From: JAICWP01 sp035278025
GTDB taxonomy: Bacteria; Acidobacteriota; Terriglobia; Terriglobales; Acidobacteriaceae
Length of the DNA stretch: 64,000 nt
Assembly (NCBI GenBank): GCA_035278025.1
Contig: DATEJK010000154.1
Span: 32,538 to 96,537 of the forward strand
Direction: 5' to 3'
A model generated the notes under the pieces. It was not told the origin of the DNA. It saw only the letters and a list, made by a program, of their open reading frames with translations, and ran no database searches. The translations under genes were made by a program, and so were the position numbers. Below, in pieces: positions 27,242 through 35,375 of this stretch. Position 1 is the first letter of the stretch, and every line of letters begins with the position of its first letter.

Positions 27242-28962
27242 TGGGCTTTCGCTGCCGGTGCCGGCAGACGCTCGAGACGTTGCACCCACTCCTGTGGCAA
27301 CTGGTGCAGGAGGGCCAGGAATGCGCCGTTGGTCCAGCCGAACCCGATCACGTTCGATTGGTAGCCCACCGCAATCTTGGTCTCGTCAGAGCGGGTCACG
27401 ACATTGTATTTCTCCCGGATGGTGCCATCTCGGCGGAAGTTTTCGTTCACCATGGAGAGGAATTTATAACTCAGGCGGTTGGCATCGTCGTTAAATCCGT
27501 TGCGGCGCAAGCCCTCGATCGCCAGCAACTGCGTGGGCGCCCAGCCGTAGGGAAGGTCCCACTGCACGCCGGTCTGCTGGTCGCTCATGGCCAGGCCGCC
27601 CGGATGCTCAAAAATGTGGAGATTGCGTTTCACGGCGCGCGCTTGCTGCGGCGTCGCCAGCCCGGCCCACAATGGATAAAACGTGGTGATGTAGTGATAG
27701 GTGGAACGCGCGTTCTTCTGAAAGTTGTAATCAAAAAACATTCCCCGCTGCGTGTCCCACAGGTACTTGTTAATGGCTGCGCGGCGCGTCTGGGCGCGCT
27801 CCGCCCATTGCCGCGCCTCCGCCGCTTTGCCTAGCACGGCCGCCATTTGCTCCAGGTCCTTTTCCGTCTTGTAGAGCAGGCTGTTCAGGCAAACCGGCGC
27901 GTAGTCCTGGGTGTCGCCATCATAGGGGCCGAAGCGGAAAGAGGGGTCGAATCCCGACTCGCGCATGCTGCGGTCGCCCTTGTAGTAGTCGGGCGTGAGT
28001 TGGAGGTCCTGCACGTGAGTGCAGCCGGCCGATTCCTGACCAGTGAATTGCTCTCCCGAACACACCTCCAGAGCGAACACAGGACCGGCATCGGGATTGG
28101 AAGTCGTTGTGGTCAGAAGATGCCCGCCAGCGGCCGCCGGGTGAAGCAGATAGTAGCCGGCGACCGCGCGATAGTAGCCGGGATCATTGTGCAGTTCTTC
28201 GGGCGCGGGGCCGGTGCCGAAATCGAAGTAACGTGAGAGCCCGGTGGCGCCGGCCAAATGAGGCGCGTGGGTCCAGAGTTGGTAGTCCTTGCCCGCGTCC
28301 TCGTAGGCGCGTTCCAGCCAGGTCTGGTCATTCTTTCCCGCCGCTTTATCAGCTTCATAAACTCCCAGGATCATGGAAGTCAGAAACGGCGGCTGGGAGC
28401 GGCTGAGGTAGTAAGTGCGGTTGGCGTTGAGCACCCCGCCATAGTGTTCAATTTCGAAAAAGAAGTTCTCCACCATGTCCCGCGCCAGGTCCACGCGACC
28501 GTCGCGCAGCAGGCCACGAATAATGAAGTAGCTGTCCCAGCCGTACATCTCGTTGAAGCGGCCGCCGGGCACCACGTAAGGATGTTCGAGGAATAACAGC
28601 CCTTGCGTCTGCAGCGTGCGCGGATCAATTTCGCCCAGGCGGTGAAGGACTTGAGGCAAGTGCCTGACAGAAACTTTGCAGTCTTTGGTGAGTGCTTCCA
28701 GGCTGGGCGGTTCGGGGAATTGAGCCGGCAGGTACACCACCGCCGCGCTCTTCAGCTTGGGGTCGGTTACGCTGGCGCACTGTCCCATGGAACGGGTCAG
28801 CGTGTCCCAGGCGTTAGAAATATACTGCAGGATGGGCGCCATTCCTCGCTCAGCCGACGGCCGAGACGGCGAAGGCTGCGGAGAACTTGCCTGTGGGCGA
28901 GCGGGTAAGCTGAGGGCCAGGACCAGCAGCGGAGCCAGCAGATAAACCTGTTTTCGAAGCAT
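27238..28962 (-). CDS. treA: Periplasmic trehalase (GH37)
   Basis: A protein of 574 residues with signal peptide (LLAPLLVLALSLPARPQA) and both family signatures: PGGRFNEMYGWDSYF and QWDLPYGWAPTQ. Catalytic candidates are the Asp of ESGFDPSFRFG and the Glu of IREKYNV, matching Asp312 and Glu496 of E. coli TreA. It hydrolyses trehalose to two glucose molecules in the periplasm. The frame is open to 29121, but ATG 28962 is directly before the signal peptide. The gene overlaps the GH130 gene by four bases, forming a two-gene unit. Confidence 0.9.
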   Translation of the reverse strand: MLRKQVYLLAPLLVLALSLPARPQASSPQPSPSRPSAERGMAPILQYISNAWDTLTRSMGQCASVTDPKLKSAAVVYLPAQFPEPPSLEALTKDCKVSVRHLPQVLHRLGEIDPRTLQTQGLLFLEHPYVVPGGRFNEMYGWDSYFIIRGLLRDGRVDLARDMVENFFFEIEHYGGVLNANRTYYLSRSQPPFLTSMILGVYEADKAAGKNDQTWLERAYEDAGKDYQLWTHAPHLAGATGLSRYFDFGTGPAPEELHNDPGYYRAVAGYYLLHPAAAGGHLLTTTTSNPDAGPVFALEVCSGEQFTGQESAGCTHVQDLQLTPDYYKGDRSMRESGFDPSFRFGPYDGDTQDYAPVCLNSLLYKTEKDLEQMAAVLGKAAEARQWAERAQTRRAAINKYLWDTQRGMFFDYNFQKNARSTYHYITTFYPLWAGLATPQQARAVKRNLHIFEHPGGLAMSDQQTGVQWDLPYGWAPTQLLAIEGLRRNGFNDDANRLSYKFLSMVNENFRRDGTIREKYNVVTRSDETKIAVGYQSNVIGFGWTNGAFLALLHQLPQEWVQRLERLPAPAAKAQ

Positions 28963-29201
28963 AGATAAGCAATGCCTGCAAATCCGCGAAGCAAGCCAGC
29001 TTACACAACTCAGGCAAGCGGCAGCAACGGGGTGCGGTGCCCGGTGGGCGGAGAACAGACCGGTAAAGGCCGGAGAAGTAAACTGAGGATGGCGCCGGGT
29101 GGTCCAGCCTGAGTGCCACAATCAACTGCACGATGCAACTGGCGTAGTGGGGCTGTGGTAGGGCCGGGAGAGTCGAAATATGCCGCCATAATGATGGTGG
29201 C

Positions 29202-29230
29202 TTGCGAAAGGCGCTACCCTCCTTTACCCT
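29202..29230 (+). promoter_or_regulatory. Probable tRNA-Leu promoter
   Basis: TTGCGA at 29202-29207 and TACCCT at 29225-29230 are separated by 17 bases, and the tRNA starts 23 bases further on. Spacing is ideal; the hexamers match the sigma-70 consensus only partly. Confidence 0.4.
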
Positions 29231-29253
29231 TGAATCGGAGTGTTCCTTCCTTC

Positions 29254-29341
29254 GCCGGGATGGCGGAACTGGCAGACGCAGCGGACTCAAAATCCGCCGG
29301 TGCTTAGCACCTTGGGGGTTCAACTCCCCCTCCCGGCACCA
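29254..29341 (+). tRNA. tRNA-Leu (anticodon CAA)
   Basis: The acceptor stem GCCGGGA/TCCCGGC closes a full cloverleaf. The anticodon stem GCGGA/TCCGC holds loop CTCAAAA (anticodon CAA, reading UUG). The variable arm is long with its own stem GGTGC/GCACC, as class II tRNAs require. The T arm is GGGGG TTCAACT CCCCC. The discriminator A at 29338 is followed by an encoded CCA. An 11-base tandem duplication lies 85 bases downstream. Confidence 0.95.
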
Positions 29342-29659
29342 AGCCACAAAAGCCGCGCTCGACGCTAGCCTCTAGCGGAATCGGCCTCCGGGGAATTGCT
29401 CCGATCTGGAGCCCTTCAGAAGTGGCCTTGTGACCGCCTTGTGACCGGAGCCGGGCGCAATCGAGTGCAATGGAGAGTGCTCGCCGGCGAACGCTGACGG
29501 TAGGGTCAGGAGATCTGCGTAGGCAACTTCCGGATGGAAGACAATTCGGGAGCTACTGCCATCGGTTGGACGCTTGGCCAAAGCTTAAATTAGCGCTTGG
29601 GTGCAACACCCACTCGGCCCAGCTACCACCGGCATCGCCTGCCTTTGATCCGGTTGGCC
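29342..29659. other. Gene-free stretch after tRNA-Leu
   Basis: No convincing gene is visible. It holds a perfect tandem duplication of CCTTGTGACCG (29426-29436 and 29437-29447). Position directly 3' of a tRNA, followed by a block that reads differently from the flanks, would fit an old integration junction, but no integrase or second copy of the tRNA 3' end was found. Confidence 0.4.
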
Positions 29660-31153
29660 TCAACTCGATACCTTGAATTCCCCTACCGCCGCGCCGGCGC
29701 CGCCTAGATTAGCCAGTTTCATTTCGGAATATTTGCGAGAGAGAATTACGCCGGGCGCCCCAGCGCGGAAGGCCGCCATAACTGCCTCTTTCACGCTCTG
29801 CGGCGTGCATTTGCTGTGGCCCGGCTCGGTTGGGATATCAATGTCAATGCCGGGCCAGATTCGCGTCTTGCTTCCGACTCCCTCCAGAGCTCGCCTGGTC
29901 TCCCGGTAGACATAGTCGGCAGAGAGGCCTGTGCGCGGAATCTGCTCATAGCCGGCTTCGTGGTACCCCATCACCTCGTAGGTGAACTCCGTCAGTTGCT
30001 GCCTGGTGAGGTCCGCATAAAGCGTCGAGCCGATGTTGTCCAGGTAAAGCGCCATGCGCTCTCCGCCGCAGTTGTTGTACATCACAACCTTGATGAAATC
30101 GGAATACTTGGAGAGTTCCTGCCAGTCCTGCTCCGCACGATAGATCGGATTGAATGAGTTGTTGTGCCATATATGCCAACCCACGGGAATTGCCGGTTTG
30201 ACGCTCTTTACAGTTTTGTAGAGCGTCGCATAGGTCTCGCGCAGGCTGTCGGTAAACATCATTTCCCATGCAGCAAGTTCGGGATATTGTAAGAGGATTC
30301 GCCAGAATTGAACGAAGAAACCGTCCGATGGACGCTTGCCGCTGCGTGAGGCGCGCACAAACTTTTCCAACTCGAGAAATCCCTGTTTGGCGCGATCAGG
30401 GTTGATTCCACGTTCCCTGGCTCTCTGGTAACAAAAATTGCAAAAGCAGGTCACATTGCCAGGATCAATCGGCGGCGTGTCATGCGTGGCTCCAAGGCTG
30501 TCGCAGAGTGCACCTTGGCGTTCCGATCCCCACATGATTCCATCAACATCATAGGAGCGGGCGAAGTCCTCAACCAGCCCAGAAAAGAAGTTCCGGTAAT
30601 TCGGATTGTTGACGCATAGCGTATCCTGATTCCGCCCGTATAGGTCTCGCTCCTGCACTTTTTCGATGTTAAGAAGGTCCTTGCGGAAAACATCTTCCAT
30701 CCAACAGATAACCTTCATGCCACGTTTTTTTGCCGCAGGGAGGACTTCTTCCAAGATGTCGAGATTGCCATGGTCGGGAGCGTGCTCAGGCTGGATAACA
30801 GTGTTCTTGTAGTATTGCGGATGCGGTGTGGCGAAGTTCCCGCCGTGATAGTTCAAGTCGTAGACCTGCTTGCCGTGGTCGGGCAGGGGATAGCCGGGAA
30901 TTTGCCTCCCGGCGATGCCGCGGCCGTAAGTGAACACGGCAAGAAACAACGTATTTACAGAGGCGCGTTCCTGAAGGATGTCGAGAACCTTCTCGGTGCC
31001 CTCATCCACGAACGAAATCGCTCCTATCTGAACCCCGATCATTTTGGAGGAAGAATGAAAGGCGGACTCTCCCAGCGACGGCATGGCCAGGGCCGCGCCG
31101 GCTCCGGCAGTGAGCTTCATGAATGCGCGGCGGCTCACATCTGAATTGAGCAT
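29660..31153 (-). CDS. Tat-exported protein of unknown function, TIM-barrel-like
   Basis: A protein of 497 residues beginning with a twin-arginine signal (VSRRAFMKLTAG). Its body resembles large putative glycosidase-like barrels: NTLFLAVFTYGRGI, GMKVICWMEDVF, YDVDGIMWGSERQG, CFCNFCYQRARERGI, PVGWHIWHNNSF, YSDFIKVVMYNNC. The order of beta-strand/loop units ending in acidic or aromatic residues suggests a carbohydrate-active barrel, but I do not recognise a GH family and no catalytic pair can be named. The CxxC in CFCNFC may bind metal. AGGAGG precedes ATG 31153. The beta-helix gene ends 9 bases upstream, so the two are cotranscribed. Confidence 0.72.
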   Translation of the reverse strand: MLNSDVSRRAFMKLTAGAGAALAMPSLGESAFHSSSKMIGVQIGAISFVDEGTEKVLDILQERASVNTLFLAVFTYGRGIAGRQIPGYPLPDHGKQVYDLNYHGGNFATPHPQYYKNTVIQPEHAPDHGNLDILEEVLPAAKKRGMKVICWMEDVFRKDLLNIEKVQERDLYGRNQDTLCVNNPNYRNFFSGLVEDFARSYDVDGIMWGSERQGALCDSLGATHDTPPIDPGNVTCFCNFCYQRARERGINPDRAKQGFLELEKFVRASRSGKRPSDGFFVQFWRILLQYPELAAWEMMFTDSLRETYATLYKTVKSVKPAIPVGWHIWHNNSFNPIYRAEQDWQELSKYSDFIKVVMYNNCGGERMALYLDNIGSTLYADLTRQQLTEFTYEVMGYHEAGYEQIPRTGLSADYVYRETRRALEGVGSKTRIWPGIDIDIPTEPGHSKCTPQSVKEAVMAAFRAGAPGVILSRKYSEMKLANLGGAGAAVGEFKVSS

Positions 31154-31162
31154 GAATTCCTC

Positions 31163-32677
31163 CTATGGCTTCTGATAGCAGCCGAGATCGATTTTCCCGG
31201 GGCTGAGTCGTGGCGAGCCGTCCAGATCGACGTTTCCGACCGGCAATCCAGCGATTGTACCTGCGCCGAGCGCGGGCGAACCAGGCTGCAGATGAAAGTC
31301 GTGCGCCGCGGCATCGACAATGTGCGGCTCCAGGAAACGTGAATGCTGGTCATTGCCCGTGGACTTGACGTAATTGGTGAACCCCGTAATGCTGCCGGAG
31401 TTTCCTCCCCATGTGCTCGCCTCGGCGCCAGCGGCGCAGTAATAAAGGTTGTGGTCAATAAGGGCGGGCGTCTGGGTCTTGTCCACCTGGGTCTTGGTCA
31501 GTGAAATCAGGCAGCGGGGGCCGGCGTAAACGATATTGTTGGCAAAGACGTTCTTCCTCATGTTCCATTGCATCTGGAACTCGCCACTGCCGGTAGAGGA
31601 AGTATCGTTTTCATAGAGTGTGTTGTTGATCATCATGGAGTGCTCAGTCCGGCCACGGTCAGGGGCATAGCCCCCAATGGAAACGCCTGCCGTGTGGCAG
31701 TGGTAGATAAGATTATTGCGAGCGGTGATGTAGCTAGTGGCTCGGCCCTTGTGCTCACTAGCCAATTCAATCCCGAAGTCCACATCGTGAATCGTATTCT
31801 GCTCGATCAGGATTCTGGTCCCACCATCCACGTAGATGCCGTCCGACGATTCATCATTGCGGTATGCGGGATTGCCGCGTGAGGTGATGTTGTAAACCAA
31901 ATTCTGGCTCACCACTCCATCGCGGGCCTGGTCTACGGCTGGATCGGGTGCGGTGCGCTCAAAGCCGATTACATCAATACCAATGTTGTTATTATCGTGA
32001 ATAATGTTGCGGGTGATACGAAAATTTGTGACATTCCCGTTTACCACTAGAGATTCGCTCGATCCGGTCTTGAGGTGGTGCACCTCATTGCCTTCGATGA
32101 TCAGGTCGGTAATGGGAGCTTTGGCGTTCGTGCCATAGACCGCAATGCCAAACGCGTTGCCGCCACGCCCCGGCGCGTCGCGGCCTCCAAAGGTCTGCTG
32201 GATGTGATGGACGTTATTCTTCAGCAATTCAATGTGCGAACCGGACCCGATGACGTTGACGCCCAACGGTGTGAGGTGATGTTCGGCGGTGCGGAAATTG
32301 CGGATTTCAAGTCCTTCGATCCGTACGTAGGATTGGTCCTGAATGGTGAGCACGCCTTGCCTGTCTTGAGGGGTGAAGCGAGATGCATCGAGGACCGCAG
32401 TTTCGCCCGGGTAGCTTCGGAAAGTAATAGAGCCGTCTTTGGCGTTGCCAGACACATTGATGCGCACCAACTCCTCATAGGTTCCACCGCGCACGTACAC
32501 CGTACTTCCAGCATGGGCAGTGTCGGCGGCATGTTGAATCGTCCGCCATGGCGCGGATTGAGTGCCGGGGTTGGAGTCCTTGCCGGTCGTCGCGACATAA
32601 TAAGAGACATTGGGCTGGCCCGAGGCGGCCGAGACAAACACAAAAAGGGTGACGACACTCAGGAATTTCATACTCAT
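31163..32677 (-). CDS. Secreted right-handed parallel beta-helix protein
   Basis: A protein of 504 residues with signal peptide (FLSVVTLFVFVSAASGQ). The N-terminus is the DUF1565-like start of parallel beta-helix proteins (YYVATTGKDSNPGTQSAPW, then TVYVRGGTYEELV). Helix rungs with repeated N/I/V patterns follow (FRITRNIIHDNNNIGIDVIG, ILIEQNTIHDVDFGIELASE). Such folds are typical of polysaccharide lyases and pectin-acting enzymes (PL1/PL9-like), but catalytic residues could not be assigned. It belongs to the unit 32677-29660. Confidence 0.8.
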   Translation of the reverse strand: MSMKFLSVVTLFVFVSAASGQPNVSYYVATTGKDSNPGTQSAPWRTIQHAADTAHAGSTVYVRGGTYEELVRINVSGNAKDGSITFRSYPGETAVLDASRFTPQDRQGVLTIQDQSYVRIEGLEIRNFRTAEHHLTPLGVNVIGSGSHIELLKNNVHHIQQTFGGRDAPGRGGNAFGIAVYGTNAKAPITDLIIEGNEVHHLKTGSSESLVVNGNVTNFRITRNIIHDNNNIGIDVIGFERTAPDPAVDQARDGVVSQNLVYNITSRGNPAYRNDESSDGIYVDGGTRILIEQNTIHDVDFGIELASEHKGRATSYITARNNLIYHCHTAGVSIGGYAPDRGRTEHSMMINNTLYENDTSSTGSGEFQMQWNMRKNVFANNIVYAGPRCLISLTKTQVDKTQTPALIDHNLYYCAAGAEASTWGGNSGSITGFTNYVKSTGNDQHSRFLEPHIVDAAAHDFHLQPGSPALGAGTIAGLPVGNVDLDGSPRLSPGKIDLGCYQKP

Positions 32678-32851
32678 TCTCCCGGATTAATGTAACCCCG
32701 TAGCAGTTGGCCCTCACTTATCAGCATTCAAATCGGGGTCAGCACTTTTTGCTCGCGGCAGAGCTTTAGTGGCTGATGCTTCCACAGTCATCCCCAGCCC
32801 TGCGGGTCGAGGCTCATCTCGACTTCCAGCCAGGAGCGGGGACGCAAAGTG

Positions 32852-34597
32852 TCAGCGCCGCGCTGGTACGCTTGTGGCGCCCGGCTCTTCCATTTTGCCG
32901 GCGGCTGGACCTACGGCGGTGGCCTGCCTGGTCTTCGGGTCAATTCCGATCAGCGCCACTCCTCCCACTCCCCCGTGGACCTCACTAACCACGTGGCCCC
33001 GAGCCTTGAGCTCGGCCTTTACTTCTTCAGGCAGGGTGTTGGGCACAGACAGGCTGCCAAGGCGGGCGGGGTCTTGGCCGAAGGAGCCTATGAAATGCTC
33101 GGTGGCGAAGCGCGGGGCTTTAAACGCCTCCACGGGGCCCATGCCGAACTCCACGTAGTTGAGAATGACTTGGATGGCTGCCTGATCTTGCTGGTCGCCG
33201 CCCGCTACCGAGATCGCCATTACGGGACGGTTGTCATGGAAAAGCAGCGTGGGGCTCAACGTGATCCGCGGCCGCTTGCCCGGCCGAATGACGTTGGAAG
33301 TTCCTGCAAACGTGTTCAGACTGGTGAGCCGGCTTCCGTGAATAATGCCCGTCCGTCCGGCGACGCCGGCCGTGCTCGACAAGCCACTGGGAGTCGCTGC
33401 GATAACGTTCCCAAACTTATCCATTACACACATGACGGTTGTTCCGCCATGCCAGGGGCCGGCAATGGTGGGCGGCTTGGTCGGTTTCATATTGTACGGA
33501 TCGCCCGGCCGGAGCTCGAGAGATGCCCTTTTCGGATCGATCAGCTTGCGCCGCATTTTGGTGTACTGATCGGAAAGTAACAGTTGCATAGGCACTGTCA
33601 CAAAGCTCGGATCGCCGTAATATTCGTCCCGATCCGCGAGCGCTAGCTTCTCCGCTTCAATCACGGTGTGAATGTAATCCGCCGAGTTGAAACCCATCCG
33701 CTTCAGGTCGAAGCCTTCCAGCAGGCGAAGCGTTTGCAAAAGATAAGGACCCTGCGTCAGCGGGCCGGTCTTATAAACCGTGTAGCCACGGTACGTGGTG
33801 GCGAGCGGATCCACCAAGGGAGTTTTGTGTGCGGCCAAATCGGCTTTGCGAAGGAAACCGCCCTTTTCGGTGTACCAGGCTTCGAGGGCATCGGCGATGT
33901 CGCCGCGATAGAAGCGATCAGAGACGGCTTGCAGCTTCTGCTCCCGCGTACCTTTCGCGGTCTTTTCCGACTCCACCAATTTGCGAAAGGTCACCGCCAA
34001 ATCCGCTTGCCAGTTCACGCCGGTTTCGATCCTCTTCTCGGCGCCGGTATCGATATACCAACTGGGGCCTCCGGCGTCGAGAATGGCCAGCGTCGGCTGC
34101 ACGACCTCCTCGAAGCTTTTGGTTCCGTAAAGCTTCAGCAGGGTGACGACAGCATCTATGGTGCTTGGCACTGCGGCCGCCTTGATGTCACCGTCCGGGA
34201 TTCCGTGTTCCATGTACCAGGCGATAGCTTTGGGGTCGCGAGGGGCCTCGCCTATTCCCTCCAGCAGTTTTACGTTTTTCTGATCAGCGCTGTAAACCAG
34301 AATGGGAACCTCTCCTCCAACGCAGAACGCGCCTACATAGGTTACGGATAGTGCCAGCAGAGTGGCGGCGCCGGCATCGGCGGCGTTTCCTCCCTGTTCC
34401 AGAACCTTGATGCCGGCCGCAGTGGCCGCAGGCTTGCCGGAAACAACCACGCCCTGGCTGCCGGCAGCGACACTCGGTCCCCTGTGGTGTGAGAACGCTT
34501 CGCTACTTTGCTCAGAGTGGGCAATCCTGGGTAGAACTAGCACGGCGGCGAGTGTTGTGCCTGAAAACTTGAGAAAACCACGTCGCGAAAGATTCAT
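32852..34597 (-). CDS. Tat-exported gamma-glutamyltransferase-family Ntn-hydrolase, divergent
   Basis: A protein of 581 residues with Tat signal (LSRRGFLKFSG). It follows the gamma-glutamyltransferase layout: PAATAAGIKVLEQGGNAADA near residue 56 and HGGTTVMCVMDKFGNVIA near 383, where Thr386 is the expected autocleavage site and nucleophile (E. coli Thr391). Two substrate-site motifs differ from true GGTs. The R-E-x-A-P arginine is absent (IGEAPR), and the glycine-rich GIGGGG stretch reads FCVGGE. It may therefore act on something other than glutathione, or as an amidase (inference). AGGAGG precedes ATG 34597. It lies 174 bases upstream of the beta-helix gene on the same strand. Confidence 0.82.
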   Translation of the reverse strand: MNLSRRGFLKFSGTTLAAVLVLPRIAHSEQSSEAFSHHRGPSVAAGSQGVVVSGKPAATAAGIKVLEQGGNAADAGAATLLALSVTYVGAFCVGGEVPILVYSADQKNVKLLEGIGEAPRDPKAIAWYMEHGIPDGDIKAAAVPSTIDAVVTLLKLYGTKSFEEVVQPTLAILDAGGPSWYIDTGAEKRIETGVNWQADLAVTFRKLVESEKTAKGTREQKLQAVSDRFYRGDIADALEAWYTEKGGFLRKADLAAHKTPLVDPLATTYRGYTVYKTGPLTQGPYLLQTLRLLEGFDLKRMGFNSADYIHTVIEAEKLALADRDEYYGDPSFVTVPMQLLLSDQYTKMRRKLIDPKRASLELRPGDPYNMKPTKPPTIAGPWHGGTTVMCVMDKFGNVIAATPSGLSSTAGVAGRTGIIHGSRLTSLNTFAGTSNVIRPGKRPRITLSPTLLFHDNRPVMAISVAGGDQQDQAAIQVILNYVEFGMGPVEAFKAPRFATEHFIGSFGQDPARLGSLSVPNTLPEEVKAELKARGHVVSEVHGGVGGVALIGIDPKTRQATAVGPAAGKMEEPGATSVPARR

Positions 34598-35375
34598 GAC
34601 CTCCTACTTTATCAAGTCACAACTTTGGATCAACGCATTGTGGAGGCTACATCTGGAGGGCCTTGGTCCCGCGAGCCTAAAGGGTAATCCGGAAGTTAAT
34701 CATTAGGAGAGCTGTTGCGGCCGGATGCCCCTCGTCTCGTCCGAATGCCCTTCCGCGGGCCTTCGGCTGCCATCTGCTTAATCGAGGCCGCCTGAGGGTT
34801 CAGGAGCGCCTCTCAAGCATCTTCCCGCCTCAGGATGGTGCGCCTTACGACACAATCTACGGACACGGAACCGCTGGGACAAACGGATAGGGGGATAGGA
34901 GACAGAGCCGCGCGAAAGTGCACCCCCAATAACTTGTGGTTCCTGATATCACGGGCACAAGTTGCTAAAACGGAACACTCGGCCTGACCAGCAGCCGGCC
35001 GGAACCCCGAACCGAGCGGCCGGGGCCGACCAGGGCCGATCTATTCATCTCTTTCATGGCCGATAAGACCGTCACAGAACATGCAGCCGCCCAGGTAAGA
35101 ACCGGACATATCGCCAGCAACATCCTCGCTGCACCAGGAGATCGTTGCTGCTGATTACCGGCAGTCAGGAAACCCGTTTAGCGATAACACTTTTCTGAAT
35201 ACTTGTTTTCTCCACCTTCGGGTATAATGCCGCCACTTTTAGCTGGTGGTGGTTGGGTTCCGGTTTCACAAAAAGGAACTGATCGAATCGAAGGCACAAA
35301 TGCGCGGGGCGAAGTGTAGCGTTTTGACTGCACACTTCCCGTATTCAGTGCCATTCATCCCGGGAGGCTAGGACG
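34598..35375. other. Long intergenic region before the second giant receptor
   Basis: No gene or known riboswitch is visible. It contains the dyad AACTTGTG/CACAAGTT (34931-34938 and 34956-34963), a G+C-rich stretch with GGCCGG/CCGGGGCC around 34990-35030, a perfect TATAAT at 35223-35228, and the ribosome site GGGAGG at 35360-35365. Confidence 0.5.
35203..35228 (+). promoter_or_regulatory. Possible promoter of the second giant receptor
   Basis: A perfect -10 hexamer TATAAT (35223-35228) is preceded by TTGTTT at 35203, with short 14-base spacing. It would give a 5' leader of about 140 bases before ATG 35376. The weak -35 suggests an activator or an alternative sigma factor. Confidence 0.35.

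Noticed and set aside
34598..35375. Cobalamin riboswitch before the TonB-type receptor
   Set aside because: No B12-box or matching conserved core was recognised; the region shows only a dyad and promoter-like hexamers.
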